Positions 41,950 through 51,536 of a stretch of DNA of 64,000 nt are shown piece by piece (position 1 is the first letter of the stretch; each line of letters begins with the position of its first letter). The stretch spans positions 2,046,001 to 2,110,000 of the forward strand of contig NZ_CP051516.1 in NCBI RefSeq assembly GCF_012689525.1, written 5' to 3'. The stretch comes from Paraburkholderia aromaticivorans (GTDB lineage Bacteria; Pseudomonadota; Gammaproteobacteria; Burkholderiales; Burkholderiaceae). Position numbers and translations under genes: made by a program. The notes under the pieces are model-generated. The model ran no database searches. It was not told the origin of the DNA and worked only from the letters and a program-made list of their open reading frames with translations.

Positions 41950-42810
41950 TCATCCCGCCATCTCGCGTTCAATATTGAACGCGAAGCTACGCTCAAAATC
42001 GCCGGGCCGCGCGATCCGGTGCGAGCCGTTGTCGTCGCTACGCTCGGCGACGGCGACGCTGATCACTTCGCCATGCGCGGCCACGCGCAACGCGGTCGTG
42101 CCGCGCGTGCCGTACTCCGGCGTTTCGATAAACGCGGCCGACAACGCCCGTTCGCGTTCGAGCGGAATGCCGGTAGACGGCAATTCGTCGTCGCGCGCGA
42201 GGCGCGGATCGCGCATCAGATCGATCAGGCGTTCGAGCGGCGGCATGGCGTCGCGCGCGAGCAGTGTGCTCAATTCGGCGCGCTTTTTCACCAGCTTCGG
42301 CCACGCGGTATCGAGCACCGCGTTCGAGATGCCATGCGTGCCCGGTGCGAGCAGCGCGGGCGCGAGATCACCTCGGTTGCAGTACCAGGCGAGTTCGCGG
42401 CGCGTCCAGTCGCCCACCAGCAGATTGAACCCGTTGTAGATGTCGCCGGTTTGCGCGACGTGTTGCAGATACGCGAGCGGCGTGTCGTGCGGCTTGCCTT
42501 CGGGGTTGCCATTTACATCGCGCGCGGCGTTGCCGAGCCAGTCGCTGACGAGCGTGCCGCGGGTCGGCGCGTCGGCGCGCATTTCATGCGGCGCGCGGTA
42601 ATTGGTCAGCGCGGCGAACCGGCCGTCGCGCGACATGCCGAGCCATGTGCCGCCGCCCTGAAGATCGCGGCCGGCCAGCACGCCCGGCGCGTCATGCCAC
42701 CAGCTGATTGGTTCGGCCGTGCGGCGAAAGAATTCGTCGCGATTCGCGGCGAGCGTGAAGAGCGGGCCGTCGACCGCGTCGGGTCGCCAGTCGAAGACGA
42801 TCAGGCACAT
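41950..42810 (-). CDS. NRDE family protein
   Basis: The 286-residue protein opens with MCLIVFDW and the family-defining AANRDEFF. It matches the NRDE (TANGO2-like) family, with other conserved features in GGGTWLGMSRDGRFAALTNYR and LVGDWTRRELAWY. The N-terminal Cys2 is consistent with an N-terminal nucleophile-like fold. Function in bacteria is uncertain; TANGO2 is linked to haem trafficking. It is transcribed in the same direction as the ygfZ-like gene upstream (90-base gap), so both might be co-transcribed. Confidence 0.88.
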   Translation of the reverse strand: MCLIVFDWRPDAVDGPLFTLAANRDEFFRRTAEPISWWHDAPGVLAGRDLQGGGTWLGMSRDGRFAALTNYRAPHEMRADAPTRGTLVSDWLGNAARDVNGNPEGKPHDTPLAYLQHVAQTGDIYNGFNLLVGDWTRRELAWYCNRGDLAPALLAPGTHGISNAVLDTAWPKLVKKRAELSTLLARDAMPPLERLIDLMRDPRLARDDELPSTGIPLERERALSAAFIETPEYGTRGTTALRVAAHGEVISVAVAERSDDNGSHRIARPGDFERSFAFNIEREMAG

Positions 42811-42900
42811 CGGGGGGCGTCTCCCGGTTGGGGGCGTTGCAGTTGAAGAGGCCAGTAAAAAGCGGCGCCTGATTGCGCCGCACCGTACCGCGAGAGAACT

Positions 42901-43974
42901 TTAAGCTTCAGTCGGCAACCCGTAGGGCAGCGCGAGAAACCGAAGCGCCGGGCCGTCCGCCGCGCCCAGATGCACCGAACCGTTTTCGAGCGCCGCGAGC
43001 TTGATCTCGACCAGCACATCGACGCCGCCGTCGGGCGCCGACGCTGCGTTCACGACCATGCCGCACGGCTGGCCCGGATCGCCGGAATGGAACAGTTCCG
43101 CGCCGGCGCGCACGGTGTCGAGTTCGCCCGCCACGTTGGCGAGCGAGGTGCGCCGCTTGATCGTGCCGCGATACTGGCTGCGCGCCACCACTTCCTGACC
43201 GGGGTAGCAGCCTTTGCGGAAATTCACCGCGCCGAGCACGTCGAAATTGACCATTTGCGGCACGAACTGCTCGACCACCGGTTGGGTGATGCGCGGCTCG
43301 CCCGCGCGAATGTCGAGCCAGTCCCACACGGCCGGCGAGACGCGTTTGAGCTTTTTGTCGAGCAAGGGCAGGAGCGACTCGACCTGTGCTTTCGGGCCGA
43401 TCCACAGAAAACGCAGACGCTCGAGCGCATCCGGCACGCGAATCAGCGAGCCCGCCGCGCCGTCCACTTTCACGTGCACGCCGTCCGGCAGCGCGTCGAA
43501 CACGCCCGAGAGTGCCTTGCGCACGTCGCCGGCAAGACCGACCACGGCCACCTCGCCGCTTGCATCCACCAGTTTGGCCTTGGCGCGCAGCACGAACATC
43601 GACAGACGCTTCTGCACGGCAGCCTGCACGTCTTTCGACGCCAGCAGGCGGATCGTGTCGCCGCTGCGCCACGTCAGGAACGACGCCAGCAGGCGTCCCT
43701 TGGCCGAGCAGTAGCCGGCCAGCCGCGCGTTGGCGGCGTCGAGGTGCTGGGTGTCGTTGGTCAACTGGCCGTGCAGGAAACTCGCTGCGTCGTCGCCGGT
43801 GGCGTCGATCACGCCGAACTGCGTGAGCGGCATGTACGCGCCGTGGTGAATGACGGCGTCGAATTCATCGGCGGAAGGGCGCGGCAGCGTGGGCAGAGCG
43901 GCGGGCGTGGTGGCAGCGGCCGTAACGGCGTTGCCTGAGGGAGTGCCTGAAGCGGTAGCGAGCGGTGTGTTCAT
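42901..43974 (-). CDS. ygfZ: YgfZ/GcvT-like folate-binding iron-sulfur assembly protein
   Basis: YgfZ uses folate to help build or repair certain Fe-S enzymes. The 357-residue protein has the signature KGCYPGQEVVAR (about 257-268), which holds the essential Cys. The N-terminal part shows a GcvT-like fold (VIDATGDDAASFLHGQLTND). The N-terminal 30 residues are Ala/Thr-rich and probably disordered. It is divergent from mltG with only 51 bases between, so promoters must be close. The Cys motif makes the identification secure. Confidence 0.93.
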   Translation of the reverse strand: MNTPLATASGTPSGNAVTAAATTPAALPTLPRPSADEFDAVIHHGAYMPLTQFGVIDATGDDAASFLHGQLTNDTQHLDAANARLAGYCSAKGRLLASFLTWRSGDTIRLLASKDVQAAVQKRLSMFVLRAKAKLVDASGEVAVVGLAGDVRKALSGVFDALPDGVHVKVDGAAGSLIRVPDALERLRFLWIGPKAQVESLLPLLDKKLKRVSPAVWDWLDIRAGEPRITQPVVEQFVPQMVNFDVLGAVNFRKGCYPGQEVVARSQYRGTIKRRTSLANVAGELDTVRAGAELFHSGDPGQPCGMVVNAASAPDGGVDVLVEIKLAALENGSVHLGAADGPALRFLALPYGLPTEA

Positions 43975-44025
43975 GGATTCCGAGAACAGTCAATTCTGAC
44001 TTTAGCTAAGGCAAACAAGTATTAT

Positions 44026-45063
44026 ATGCAGTCCAACCCTGCCACGTTTCGCATGACCCTTTTCAAGAAATGTTTCGTCGCCGGCGCAATCGTCGTTGTG
44101 CTGGCCGCAGCCGCAATCGCTGGCGGATACCACTGGGCCAACAGCCCGCTCGACCTGAATCCGGCGCAACTCGATGTCACCGTCAAGCCGCACAGCAGCT
44201 TGCGCAGCGTCACGCTGCAGCTCAATCGTGGCGGCGTGCCGGTCGAGCCGGAACTGTTCGTCATCATGACGCGGCTGCTGGGGCTGCAAAGCGAGCTGAA
44301 ATCGGGCAACTACGAATTCAAGACGGGCGTGACGCCGTACGAGGTGCTGCAGAAAATCGCCCGCGGCGACGTCAACGAATACGTGGCGACCATCATTGAA
44401 GGCTGGACCTTCAAGCGCATGCGTGCCGAGCTGGACGCCAATCCGGCGCTCAAGCACGACACGATCGGCATGAGCGACACCGATCTGATGAACGCGATCA
44501 ACGCGCCGGAAGCGTCGGTCGGCAATGGCGAGGGACTGTTTTTCCCGGATACGTATCTGTTCGACAAGAACACCAGCGATCTCGACGTGTACCGCCGCGC
44601 CTACCGCCTGATGCGCCTGCGTCTGGACGAAGCGTGGACCGCGCGCGCGCCGAACCTGCCGTACAAGACGCCGTACGACGCGCTGACCATGGCGTCGATC
44701 ATCGAAAAGGAAACCGGCAAGAAGTCCGACCGGCCGATGGTCGCCGCGGTGTTCGCGAACCGTCTGCGCGTGGGCATGCCGCTGCAAACCGACCCGACCG
44801 TGATCTACGGCATGGGCGACAGCTACGCCGGCCATATCAGGAAAAAAGACCTGCAGACCGACACTCCCTACAATACCTACACCCGGATGGGCCTGCCGCC
44901 GACGCCCATCTCGCTGCCCGGCGTGGCGTCGCTGCAAGCGGCGCTGAATCCGGCGCAAACCACCGCGCTGTATTTCGTGTCGCGCGGCGACGGCAGCAGT
45001 ATTTTTTCTGACACCCTCGGCGATCACAACAAGGCCGTGGACAAATACATTCGAGGGCAATGA
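44026..45063 (+). CDS. mltG: Endolytic murein transglycosylase MltG
   Basis: MltG cleaves nascent peptidoglycan glycan strands at the inner membrane. The 345-residue protein has one N-terminal membrane helix ([20 protein letters not shown]) and then a YceG domain with catalytic Glu in SIIEKETG (Glu227/Glu229). The substrate-site residues QTDPTVIYG and [13 protein letters not shown] follow. The ORF begins at 44026. Its stop (TGA) overlaps the tmk start by 4 bases, implying coupling. mltG-tmk-holB is a conserved order in proteobacteria. Confidence 0.95.
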   Translation: MQSNPATFRMTLFKKCFVAGAIVVVLAAAAIAGGYHWANSPLDLNPAQLDVTVKPHSSLRSVTLQLNRGGVPVEPELFVIMTRLLGLQSELKSGNYEFKTGVTPYEVLQKIARGDVNEYVATIIEGWTFKRMRAELDANPALKHDTIGMSDTDLMNAINAPEASVGNGEGLFFPDTYLFDKNTSDLDVYRRAYRLMRLRLDEAWTARAPNLPYKTPYDALTMASIIEKETGKKSDRPMVAAVFANRLRVGMPLQTDPTVIYGMGDSYAGHIRKKDLQTDTPYNTYTRMGLPPTPISLPGVASLQAALNPAQTTALYFVSRGDGSSIFSDTLGDHNKAVDKYIRGQ

Positions 45064-45683
45064 TGGCGCGGGGAAAATTCATTACGTTTGAGGGCATCGA
45101 CGGGGCGGGCAAGACCACCCATCTCAGCTGGTTTCGGGAGCGCCTCGAACAGAAAGTCGCAAGCACCGGCCGCTCGGTCGTGATGACGCGCGAACCGGGT
45201 GGCACGCCGCTCGGCGAGCAGATCCGCGAGATCGTGCTGCATCAGAAAATGGACCTCGAAACCGAGGCGCTGCTGATGTTCGCGCTGCGCCGCCAGCACT
45301 TGGCCGAAGTGATCGAGCCGGCGCTCGCGCGTGGCGACTGGGTGCTGTCGGACCGTTTCACCGACGCGACCTTCGCCTATCAGGGCGGCGGCCGCGGGCT
45401 GCCGCGCGACAAGCTGGAAACGCTGGAGCGTTGGGTGCAGGGCGGTTTTCAGCCGGACCTGACGGTGCTGTTCGACCTCGCGCCCGAGATCGCCAACGAA
45501 CGGCGCAGCGCCGCGCGCGATCCGGATCGCTTCGAGAGCGAGTCGGTGGCGTTTTTCAACCGTACCCGCGCCGAATATCTGCGCCGTGCCGAAGAAGCGC
45601 CGTACCGGTTCGCTATCATTGACTCCGCGCAGAGCATTGTGCAGATTCAGAGAAAACTTGAAGAGTTGATCGCAATTCTTTGA
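45060..45683 (+). CDS. tmk: Thymidylate kinase
   Basis: Tmk phosphorylates dTMP to dTDP, required for DNA synthesis. The 207-residue protein has the P-loop [12 protein letters not shown], the DR(Y/F)-type motif [17 protein letters not shown] and a LID-like region with AARDPDRFE. The start is ATG at 45060 or the adjacent ATG at 45063; both overlap mltG stop bases. It is followed by holB after 94 bases of AT-rich sequence. Confidence 0.96.
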   Translation: MMARGKFITFEGIDGAGKTTHLSWFRERLEQKVASTGRSVVMTREPGGTPLGEQIREIVLHQKMDLETEALLMFALRRQHLAEVIEPALARGDWVLSDRFTDATFAYQGGGRGLPRDKLETLERWVQGGFQPDLTVLFDLAPEIANERRSAARDPDRFESESVAFFNRTRAEYLRRAEEAPYRFAIIDSAQSIVQIQRKLEELIAIL

Positions 45684-45777
45684 TTTTAAAAGAATATAAC
45701 CGCATCTTATAACGGTTGGCAGAATTCGTGTCATGTCTCACGAAAATCATGCAGCCGGTTGATTTTAAAGAGAAAAG
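45684..45777. promoter_or_regulatory. AT-rich tmk-holB spacer with a direct repeat
   Basis: TTGATTTTAAA occurs twice in the same orientation, once near 45682 and once near 45759, and TATAAC lies between. The stretch is much more AT-rich than its surroundings. It may hold an internal promoter for holB, but no -35/-10 pair could be fixed with confidence. Confidence 0.4.
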
Positions 45778-46812
45778 ATGATTTATCCGTGGCAAGCCGA
45801 TGACTGGAACCGCCTGCAGCAGCTGCGCGGCCACTGGCCGCACGCCCTGTTGCTGCATGGACAGGCCGGCATCGGCAAGCTGCGCTTTGCGCAGCATCTC
45901 GCGCAAGGGCTGCTGTGCGAGGCGCAACAGCCCAACGGCGAGCCGTGCGGCGCGTGCGTGGCCTGCAACTGGTTCGCGCAGGGCAATCATCCGGACTACC
46001 GGATCGTCGTGCCCGAGGCGTTGGCCGCCGAAGCCGGTCTGAACAACGCCGCGGACGAAAAAGCCGACAAAGCCGATGCCGACGAAGGCAAGAAGACCCG
46101 CGCGCCCAGCAAGGAAATCAAGATCGAGCAGATTCGCGGCTTGCTCGACTTCGTCGGCGTGGGTTCGCACCGCGGCGGCGCGCGCGTGGTCGTGCTGTGT
46201 CCGGCGGAAGGGCTGAATATCGCCGCGGCCAATGCGCTCCTGAAAACGCTCGAAGAACCGCCGGCGGGCGTCGTGTTCCTGATGGTGTCGGCGCGCATCG
46301 ATCGCCTGCTGCCCACCATCATCAGCCGCTGCCGCCAATGGCCGATGACCATGCCCGCGCCCGACGCGGCGACGAAGTGGCTCGCCACGCAAGGCGTGGC
46401 CGAAGCGCCCGCGCTGCTCGCCGAAGCCGGCGGCGCGCCGCTCACGGCGCTCGCGCTCGCCAGCGACGAGAACCGCGCGCTACGTGACTGGACGCTCAAG
46501 CAACTCGCCGCCGGCCCCGCTTGCGACGCTTTCGCCTGCGGCGAGGCGTTGCAGAAGCTGCCCGTGCCGCTGGTGCTAGGCTGGCTGCAACGCTGGATGT
46601 ACGATTTGCTGGCGCAGCGCACGGCGGGCGCGCCACGGTACTTTCCACAAGCGTCGGCGGCGTTGACGCGTTGCGCGTCGCAGGCCGATGCCAGCGCGTT
46701 CGCGCGCTTCATGCGCAACGTCACGCGCCAGCGCGCGGTCGAGAACCATCCGCTGAATGCGCGGCTGGTGTTCGAGGAACTGTTTATCGGTTACCGCGAG
46801 TTGTTCGCGTAA
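45778..46812 (+). CDS. holB: DNA polymerase III subunit delta'
   Basis: Delta' is the stator of the clamp loader. The 344-residue protein has an AAA+ fold with degenerate P-loop GQAGIGKL (about 28-35) and four zinc-binding Cys (47, 57, 60, 63) in a CEAQ...CGACVAC pattern. Sensor-1 and helix regions follow (LLKTLEEPPAGVVF), which are the SRC-like segment of this family: TIISRCRQW carries the Ser-Arg-Cys motif. An insertion of Asp/Lys/Ala residues (EKADKADADEGKK, about 95-110) lies between. The gene order is normal. Confidence 0.94.
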   Translation: MIYPWQADDWNRLQQLRGHWPHALLLHGQAGIGKLRFAQHLAQGLLCEAQQPNGEPCGACVACNWFAQGNHPDYRIVVPEALAAEAGLNNAADEKADKADADEGKKTRAPSKEIKIEQIRGLLDFVGVGSHRGGARVVVLCPAEGLNIAAANALLKTLEEPPAGVVFLMVSARIDRLLPTIISRCRQWPMTMPAPDAATKWLATQGVAEAPALLAEAGGAPLTALALASDENRALRDWTLKQLAAGPACDAFACGEALQKLPVPLVLGWLQRWMYDLLAQRTAGAPRYFPQASAALTRCASQADASAFARFMRNVTRQRAVENHPLNARLVFEELFIGYRELFA

Positions 46813-46934
46813 GCCCTGTCCGCGGGACACGCCGGCAGCGGCGGGCGCGCTTTGCAGCGCGTTACCGCATCAGGCGGCCGGCGCCTGTCCATCTTTCCTC
46901 CCGAATTTGCCTTCCATCTCACGTTCAACGCACC

Positions 46935-47465
46935 ATGAGCCTTTCCTACCGCGATGCCACGCTCGACGATCTGCCCGCCATCGTCGCCATCTACAACTCG
47001 ACTGTGCCGTCGCGGCAAGTCACGGCCGATCTCGAACCGGTCAGCGTCGACAGCCGGCTGGGCTGGTTTCATGCTCATGGTCCGCAAAAGCGCCCGTTGT
47101 GGGTGGTGGAAGATGCGGACCAGCCCGGCCGCGTGGTCGCGTGGCTGAGCTTTTCGGACTTTTACGGCCGTCCGGCCTATCAGCGCACCGCCGAAGTCAG
47201 CATCTATCTCGACGAAAGCGCGCGTGGCCGGGGCCTCGGCAAGCAATTGCTGGCGGCTTCGCTGGCGGTGGCGCCGGCGCTCGGCATCGACTCCGTGCTC
47301 GGTTTTATCTTCGGCCACAATGAGGCGAGCTTGCGCCTGTTCCGCAGCTTCGGTTTCGACACGTGGGGCTCGCTGCCGCGCGTGGCTGTGCTGGACGGCG
47401 TGGAGCGCGATCTGGTGATTCTCGGCAAACGCCTGGCCGCCGCGACCTCCGCAGTCGCCGCCTGA
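46935..47465 (+). CDS. GNAT family N-acetyltransferase (phosphinothricin acetyltransferase-like)
   Basis: The 176-residue protein (ATG 46935) has a GNAT fold: TLDDLPAIVAIYNSTVPSR at the N-terminus, the acetyl-CoA loop ESARGRGLGKQLL and a late ALGIDSVLGFIFGHNEASL region. The pattern resembles phosphinothricin/methionine sulfoximine acetyltransferases, though the acceptor cannot be predicted. It sits between holB and tatD, on the same strand, with gaps of 122 and 34 bases. Confidence 0.88.
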   Translation: MSLSYRDATLDDLPAIVAIYNSTVPSRQVTADLEPVSVDSRLGWFHAHGPQKRPLWVVEDADQPGRVVAWLSFSDFYGRPAYQRTAEVSIYLDESARGRGLGKQLLAASLAVAPALGIDSVLGFIFGHNEASLRLFRSFGFDTWGSLPRVAVLDGVERDLVILGKRLAAATSAVAA

Positions 47466-47499
47466 TTCACTCCGAGCACTTCCTAAGCAGGACATCACC

Positions 47500-48291
47500 A
47501 TGTTTGTCGACTCGCACTGCCATATCAACTTCGAAGGACTCGCCGACCGCCTGCCCCAGGTGCTCGAGAATATGCGCAGCCATTCGGTCACGCATGCGCT
47601 GTGCGTGTCCGTCGATCTGGAAACGCTGCCGTCGGTGCTCGATATCGCCAACCGGTACGAGAACGTGTACGCATCGGTCGGCGTGCATCCGGATCACGAG
47701 GACATGCGCGAGCCGAGCGTCGCCGAACTGGTCGAACTGGCCGCGCATCCGAAGGTGGTCGCGATCGGCGAAACCGGTCTTGACTACTACCGCCTGGAAG
47801 GCCGCACGATCGCCGACATGGAATGGCAGCGCGAGCGCTTTCGCACGCATATCCGCGCGGCGCACGCTACGGCCAAGCCGCTGATCATCCATACGCGCTC
47901 GTCGTCGGAAGACACGCTGCGCATCATGGCCGAGGAGCGCGCGGGCGAGCCGGGCGGCGTGATGCATTGCTTCACGGAGCCGTGGGCCGTCGCCGAACAG
48001 GCGCTGGCGCTAAATTTTTACATCTCGCTATCGGGCATCGTCACGTTCAAGAGCGCGACCGACGTGCAGGACGTCGCGCGCCGCGTGCCGCTCGAGCGTT
48101 TGCTGATCGAAACCGACTCGCCGTACCTCGCGCCCGTGCCGTATCGCGGCAAGCCTAATGAACCTGCGTACGTGAGTTATGTCGGACGGTTCATCGCGCA
48201 GCAACGCGAGATGACGGAAGCGGCGCTGGCCGCCGCAACGACGCAGAACTTTTTCCGCCTTTTCAAGATCCCCGCGCCGGCTGGCGCGTGA
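47500..48291 (+). CDS. tatD: TatD family metal-dependent DNase
   Basis: TatD hydrolases are TIM-barrel nucleases. The 263-residue protein carries HxH (His6, His8) in DSHCHINF, the Glu in GETGLDYYR, the His in IIHTRSS, the HCFT motif and the late Asp in ETDSPYLAP. These are all metal ligands. The start at 47500 follows AGCAGGACATCACC. The gene ends the mltG-tmk-holB-GNAT-tatD run. YcfH-like 3'-5' exonuclease activity is plausible. Confidence 0.95.
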   Translation: MFVDSHCHINFEGLADRLPQVLENMRSHSVTHALCVSVDLETLPSVLDIANRYENVYASVGVHPDHEDMREPSVAELVELAAHPKVVAIGETGLDYYRLEGRTIADMEWQRERFRTHIRAAHATAKPLIIHTRSSSEDTLRIMAEERAGEPGGVMHCFTEPWAVAEQALALNFYISLSGIVTFKSATDVQDVARRVPLERLLIETDSPYLAPVPYRGKPNEPAYVSYVGRFIAQQREMTEAALAAATTQNFFRLFKIPAPAGA

Positions 48292-48358
48292 GACGTAAAG
48301 TCGATCAATCTCAAAAGGATAGGGACGTTTCCTAAAGTTAAATATGAGAGAAATTTCG

Positions 48359-49084
48359 ATGTCGATTGCAGCAAACCAGAACACTTCGGCGGCGCGTGGC
48401 GCGCTGGCTTCGGCACGGCGCGGCGCCTCGCGCGTCGCATTCGCGGCCGCGCTGGCCTGTGCCGCGCTGACTTCGTTGATGGTGTCGCCGGCTCAGGCTG
48501 CGCCCATAGATTCGCTGATCAAATCGGTCAAGTTCGATGACGTCGACGGCGTCAACAAGCTGCTCGCCAAGGGCATGGATCCGAACAGCGTGGATAACCA
48601 GGGCATTCCGCTGCTGGTGCTGGCCGCGCGCGAGAAATCGGACAAGGTCGGCGCCGCGCTGGTCGCCAATCCGAAGACCAACATCGAGATTCAGGACAAG
48701 GCTGGCGAGAACGCCATGATGATGGCCGCGCTGAACGGCGATCTCGACTTCGTCAACCTGCTGATCGCGAAAGATGCCGAGGTCAACAAGAAGGGCTGGG
48801 CGCCGCTGCACTACGCGGCGGCGAACGGTCACGACGATATCGTCAAGGTGCTGCTCGACCATTCGGCGTACGTCGACGCCGGCTCGCCGAACGGCACCAC
48901 GCCGCTGATGATGGCCGCGCGCGGCGGCCACGTGTCGACGGTGAAGCTGTTGCTCGACAACGGGGCGGATCTGACGGTGAAGAACCAGATCGGCTTGACG
49001 GCGCTCGATTTCGCGAAGACTTACAAGGAGCCGGACGTGGTCGAAGGGCTGACCGCGCGCCTGCAGCAGATGCAACAGAAGTGA
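48359..49084 (+). CDS. Exported ankyrin-repeat protein
   Basis: I chose ATG 48359 because AGAGA lies 8-10 bases upstream; an ATG at 48344 gives five extra residues. The 241-residue protein has a signal peptide (VAFAAALACAALTSL, cleaved about APA/QAA) and then about five ankyrin repeats. Examples are NGDLDFVNLLIAKDAEVN, GWAPLHYAAANGHDDIVKVL and GTTPLMMAARGGHVSTVKLL. Export to the periplasm is inferred. It is likely a protein-interaction scaffold. Partner unknown; the gene is 67 bases after tatD. Confidence 0.88.
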   Translation: MSIAANQNTSAARGALASARRGASRVAFAAALACAALTSLMVSPAQAAPIDSLIKSVKFDDVDGVNKLLAKGMDPNSVDNQGIPLLVLAAREKSDKVGAALVANPKTNIEIQDKAGENAMMMAALNGDLDFVNLLIAKDAEVNKKGWAPLHYAAANGHDDIVKVLLDHSAYVDAGSPNGTTPLMMAARGGHVSTVKLLLDNGADLTVKNQIGLTALDFAKTYKEPDVVEGLTARLQQMQQK

Positions 49085-49555
49085 TGCGCGCGGCGGCGCG
49101 AGCCGGCGGTTGACGGGCAGCCGGTCTGCCGGATGACTGGGACGCCGGCCACAGGCCAAGCGGGTCTGCCGCTCGCTTGGGCGTCGGGCACGGACCAGCC
49201 CGGTGTGCCGGCCGCTTGGGCGCCGGTCACAGACCAGCTCGGTTCGCCGCCGCCCGGGCGTCGGTCACAGACCAGCTCGGTCTGCGCGCCGCTCGGGCGT
49301 CGGTCACAGGCAAGCCCGGTCGCCAGCCACATGAGCGCCGCTCGCAGAGCACTAGCCGTGCTACCGCCAAAGCGCAAAAATACCGGCGCAGCGGCCGCCG
49401 CCTGACATCGCAGTAAAAAGTGCCTGAAGATAGCGGCGCCGCGCACGCTTGCGCTTCGCAAAACAGTGCAGAATGACGACTTTGGCGCGCCGCCTGGGCG
49501 CGCCGTTCGGACGCGGCGAAAGACCGCCTGATAAACGACCCTGGAAAGGAACACC
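49085..49555. other. Repeat-containing gap with no supported gene
   Basis: The 470 bases between the ankyrin gene and the Rap1a-like gene hold the 39-bp imperfect repeats listed separately. Open frames in this stretch reflect the repeat period and GC content. GGAAAGGAAC precedes the next ATG at 49556. Confidence 0.6.
49139..49326. repeat. 39-bp imperfect tandem repeats
   Basis: About 4.5 degenerate copies with core GGGCGTCGGTCACAGACCAG and variable ends (39, 39, 38, 39 bases). The single-base length change in one unit shifts the reading frame, which argues against a coding repeat. Function unknown; possibly an old minisatellite. Confidence 0.75.
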
Positions 49556-49912
49556 ATGCTGCGGGCTTTGATTTTCGCCAGCGCGCTTGCCGTACCGCTA
49601 TCGGCAGCCGCGTTTACGGGAGGCGACCTCAACAAGCTGTGCACCAAGACGGACGTGGCATCGCGTAGCGCGTGCGCCGCTTATATCGAAGGCGCCGCTG
49701 ACGGCATCTTCAACACCATCGACGCGATCGGCGGCACGACCGGTCCGCGCGTCGGCCAATACTTCTGCTTGCCGCAGGACGCGCGCTCGGCGCAGTTGAC
49801 CGACGCGGTGCGCAAGTATATTGCGGAGAATCCGAACGTCGCGGGCTACAACGCCAGCACGGCGATCTCGCTGGGACTCGGCAAAGCGTTTCCCTGCAAG
49901 AGCGGCAGTTGA
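49556..49912 (+). CDS. Rap1a/Tai-like exported protein
   Basis: The 118-residue protein has a signal peptide (ALIFASALAVPLSAAAF) and then GDLNKLC (Cys29), ACAAYIEGAADGI (Cys40), YFCLP and a C-terminal PCKSG Cys. Four Cys could form two disulfide bonds. The pattern resembles the Rap1a/Tai family of periplasmic immunity proteins that protect against Tae-type type VI amidase effectors. No amidase effector or secretion gene lies within the window, so it would be an orphan. This family also has members with other roles, so the immunity function is tentative. Confidence 0.72.
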   Translation: MLRALIFASALAVPLSAAAFTGGDLNKLCTKTDVASRSACAAYIEGAADGIFNTIDAIGGTTGPRVGQYFCLPQDARSAQLTDAVRKYIAENPNVAGYNASTAISLGLGKAFPCKSGS

Positions 49913-50312
49913 ATTGAATCACGGCTGATGCCGCGCGCGCCCCGCAGCGGGCGCATGGGGCGTTTCAGCTTGCGGGTGTGTTTCGGGTTTCAGCGACCGA
50001 AACCCCGCCGCGGACTTCTTCGAAGTCCTGCCTGAAAACCGGTTTAAACCATGGCCGTCCGTTTGCAGAAGCGGCTGGCCCTGGCACCTTTCAACGATCG
50101 CGCTGACGAACGACCTAAGATATCTGTAGGTAGGCCGCGACGGCGCGCAGTCGTCCGGCTCGCGCCCGCTTCAACGGCGGATGCTTCGCCAGCGGCGCCG
50201 TCCGGCGGCCCGCGCGTCACGCAACACCGCGGCCAGGTTCGAGGCTCGCCGGTTCTGCGCCCGTTCCGAGCGGGTCGTGTTCCCCACTCAAGCCAGGAGG
50301 AAAATCCCCTTC
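49913..50312. other. Gap of 400 bases before mscS, no gene called
   Basis: Small hairpins such as GGACTTC-ttc-GAAGTCC and CGGTTTAAACC (near 50011-50047) are visible. An open frame runs through into mscS in another register, but it lacks support. CAGGAGG lies 13 bases before the mscS start at 50313. The promoter is not clear. Confidence 0.45.
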
Positions 50313-51536
50313 ATGCCAACTCTCGACGACCTCAGCCGCATGGCCGAAGCGCCGCTGCATACGTGGCTCGGCGCGTTGATCGTCTCGGTCATCGCAATGG
50401 TGCTGGCCGTGGGCACCCATCGGATCGGCGCGCGCATCGTGAAGCGGCTCGCGCGACCCTATCCGCTGACCAGCGTGGTGTTGCGCTATATCGACAAGCC
50501 GTCGCTGTTCGTGCTCGTGATCCTCGCGCTGGAGGCGGTGTGGTGGGAAGCGCCCGACACGCTGACCTTCATCACGCCGCTGCGCGACGCTGTCGCGATC
50601 ACGCTGATCGGCGGGATTACGTGGCTGTCGGTGCGCTCGGCGGCGGCGATCGGCGAGGCGATCATTCAGGCCCACCCGCTCGATACCGCCGACAACCTGC
50701 AGGCGCGCCGCATTCATACGCAGGCGCGCGTGCTGGCCCGTTCGGTGATGTTCGTGATCGTGATCGTCGGCGTGGGCGGCGCGTTGATGACGTTTCCGAG
50801 CGTCCGGCAGATCGGCGCGAGCCTGCTGGCGTCGGCGGGCGTGGCGGGGTTGGTCGCCGGTATCGCGGCGCGGCCGGTGCTCGGCAATCTGATCGCCGGC
50901 TTGCAGATCGCGCTGTCGCAGCCCATCCGTCTCGACGACGTCGTCGTGATTCAGGGCGAGTGGGGGCGTATCGAGGAAATCACCGGCACGTATGTGTCGG
51001 TGCGTCTGTGGGATCAGCGGCGGCTGATCGTGCCGCTGCAATGGTTCATCGAAAACCCGTTTTCCAACTGGACCCGCAGCAGTTCGCAGATCATCGGCAC
51101 GGTGTTTCTTTACGTCGATTACCGCATGCCGCTCGCGCCGTTGCGCGAGGAACTCGCGCGCATCGTCGAGGACGCGCCCGAGTGGGATCGGCGCGTGCAG
51201 GTGCTGCAGGTCACGGACGGCACCGAGCGCTCCATGCAATTGCGCGCGCTCGTCAGTTCGCTCGACTCCGGCCTGAACTGGGATTTGCGCTGCCGGGTGC
51301 GCGAGGGGCTGCTCGATTTCATTCAGCAGCACTATCCGCAGTACTTGCCGCGGGCGCGCGCGGAAGTGTCGGCGGAACTCGAAACCGACCACGGCGAACC
51401 GCTCGACTGGGTGCCGCGCGGCACGCAGACGCCGGCCGGCAGCACCGCCGCGCACACCGAGGCGGATCCAGTGGCAAGCCGCGCCGGACGGCCGTCGGCG
51501 GTGGGCGTGCCGGGGCAGGTGAAGGAAAAAGTTTGA
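50313..51536 (+). CDS. MscS-type mechanosensitive channel
   Basis: MscS channels open on hypo-osmotic shock and release solutes. From ATG 50313 the 407-residue protein has four hydrophobic helices in the first half (about 15-40, 60-80, 95-115 and 145-170). A pore-lining segment follows with Gly/Ala packing (GVAGLVAGIAARPVLGN), then the MscS beta domain (QPIRLDDVVVIQGEWG) and a C-terminal cytoplasmic domain. The last 45 residues are Ala/Gly/Pro-rich. It precedes otsA, also an osmotic-stress gene. Confidence 0.88.
   Translation: MPTLDDLSRMAEAPLHTWLGALIVSVIAMVLAVGTHRIGARIVKRLARPYPLTSVVLRYIDKPSLFVLVILALEAVWWEAPDTLTFITPLRDAVAITLIGGITWLSVRSAAAIGEAIIQAHPLDTADNLQARRIHTQARVLARSVMFVIVIVGVGGALMTFPSVRQIGASLLASAGVAGLVAGIAARPVLGNLIAGLQIALSQPIRLDDVVVIQGEWGRIEEITGTYVSVRLWDQRRLIVPLQWFIENPFSNWTRSSSQIIGTVFLYVDYRMPLAPLREELARIVEDAPEWDRRVQVLQVTDGTERSMQLRALVSSLDSGLNWDLRCRVREGLLDFIQQHYPQYLPRARAEVSAELETDHGEPLDWVPRGTQTPAGSTAAHTEADPVASRAGRPSAVGVPGQVKEKV

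Noticed and set aside
49133..49405. Short repeat protein encoded in the 39-bp repeats
   Set aside because: One repeat unit is a base shorter and changes the frame; no ribosome site or known motif was found.
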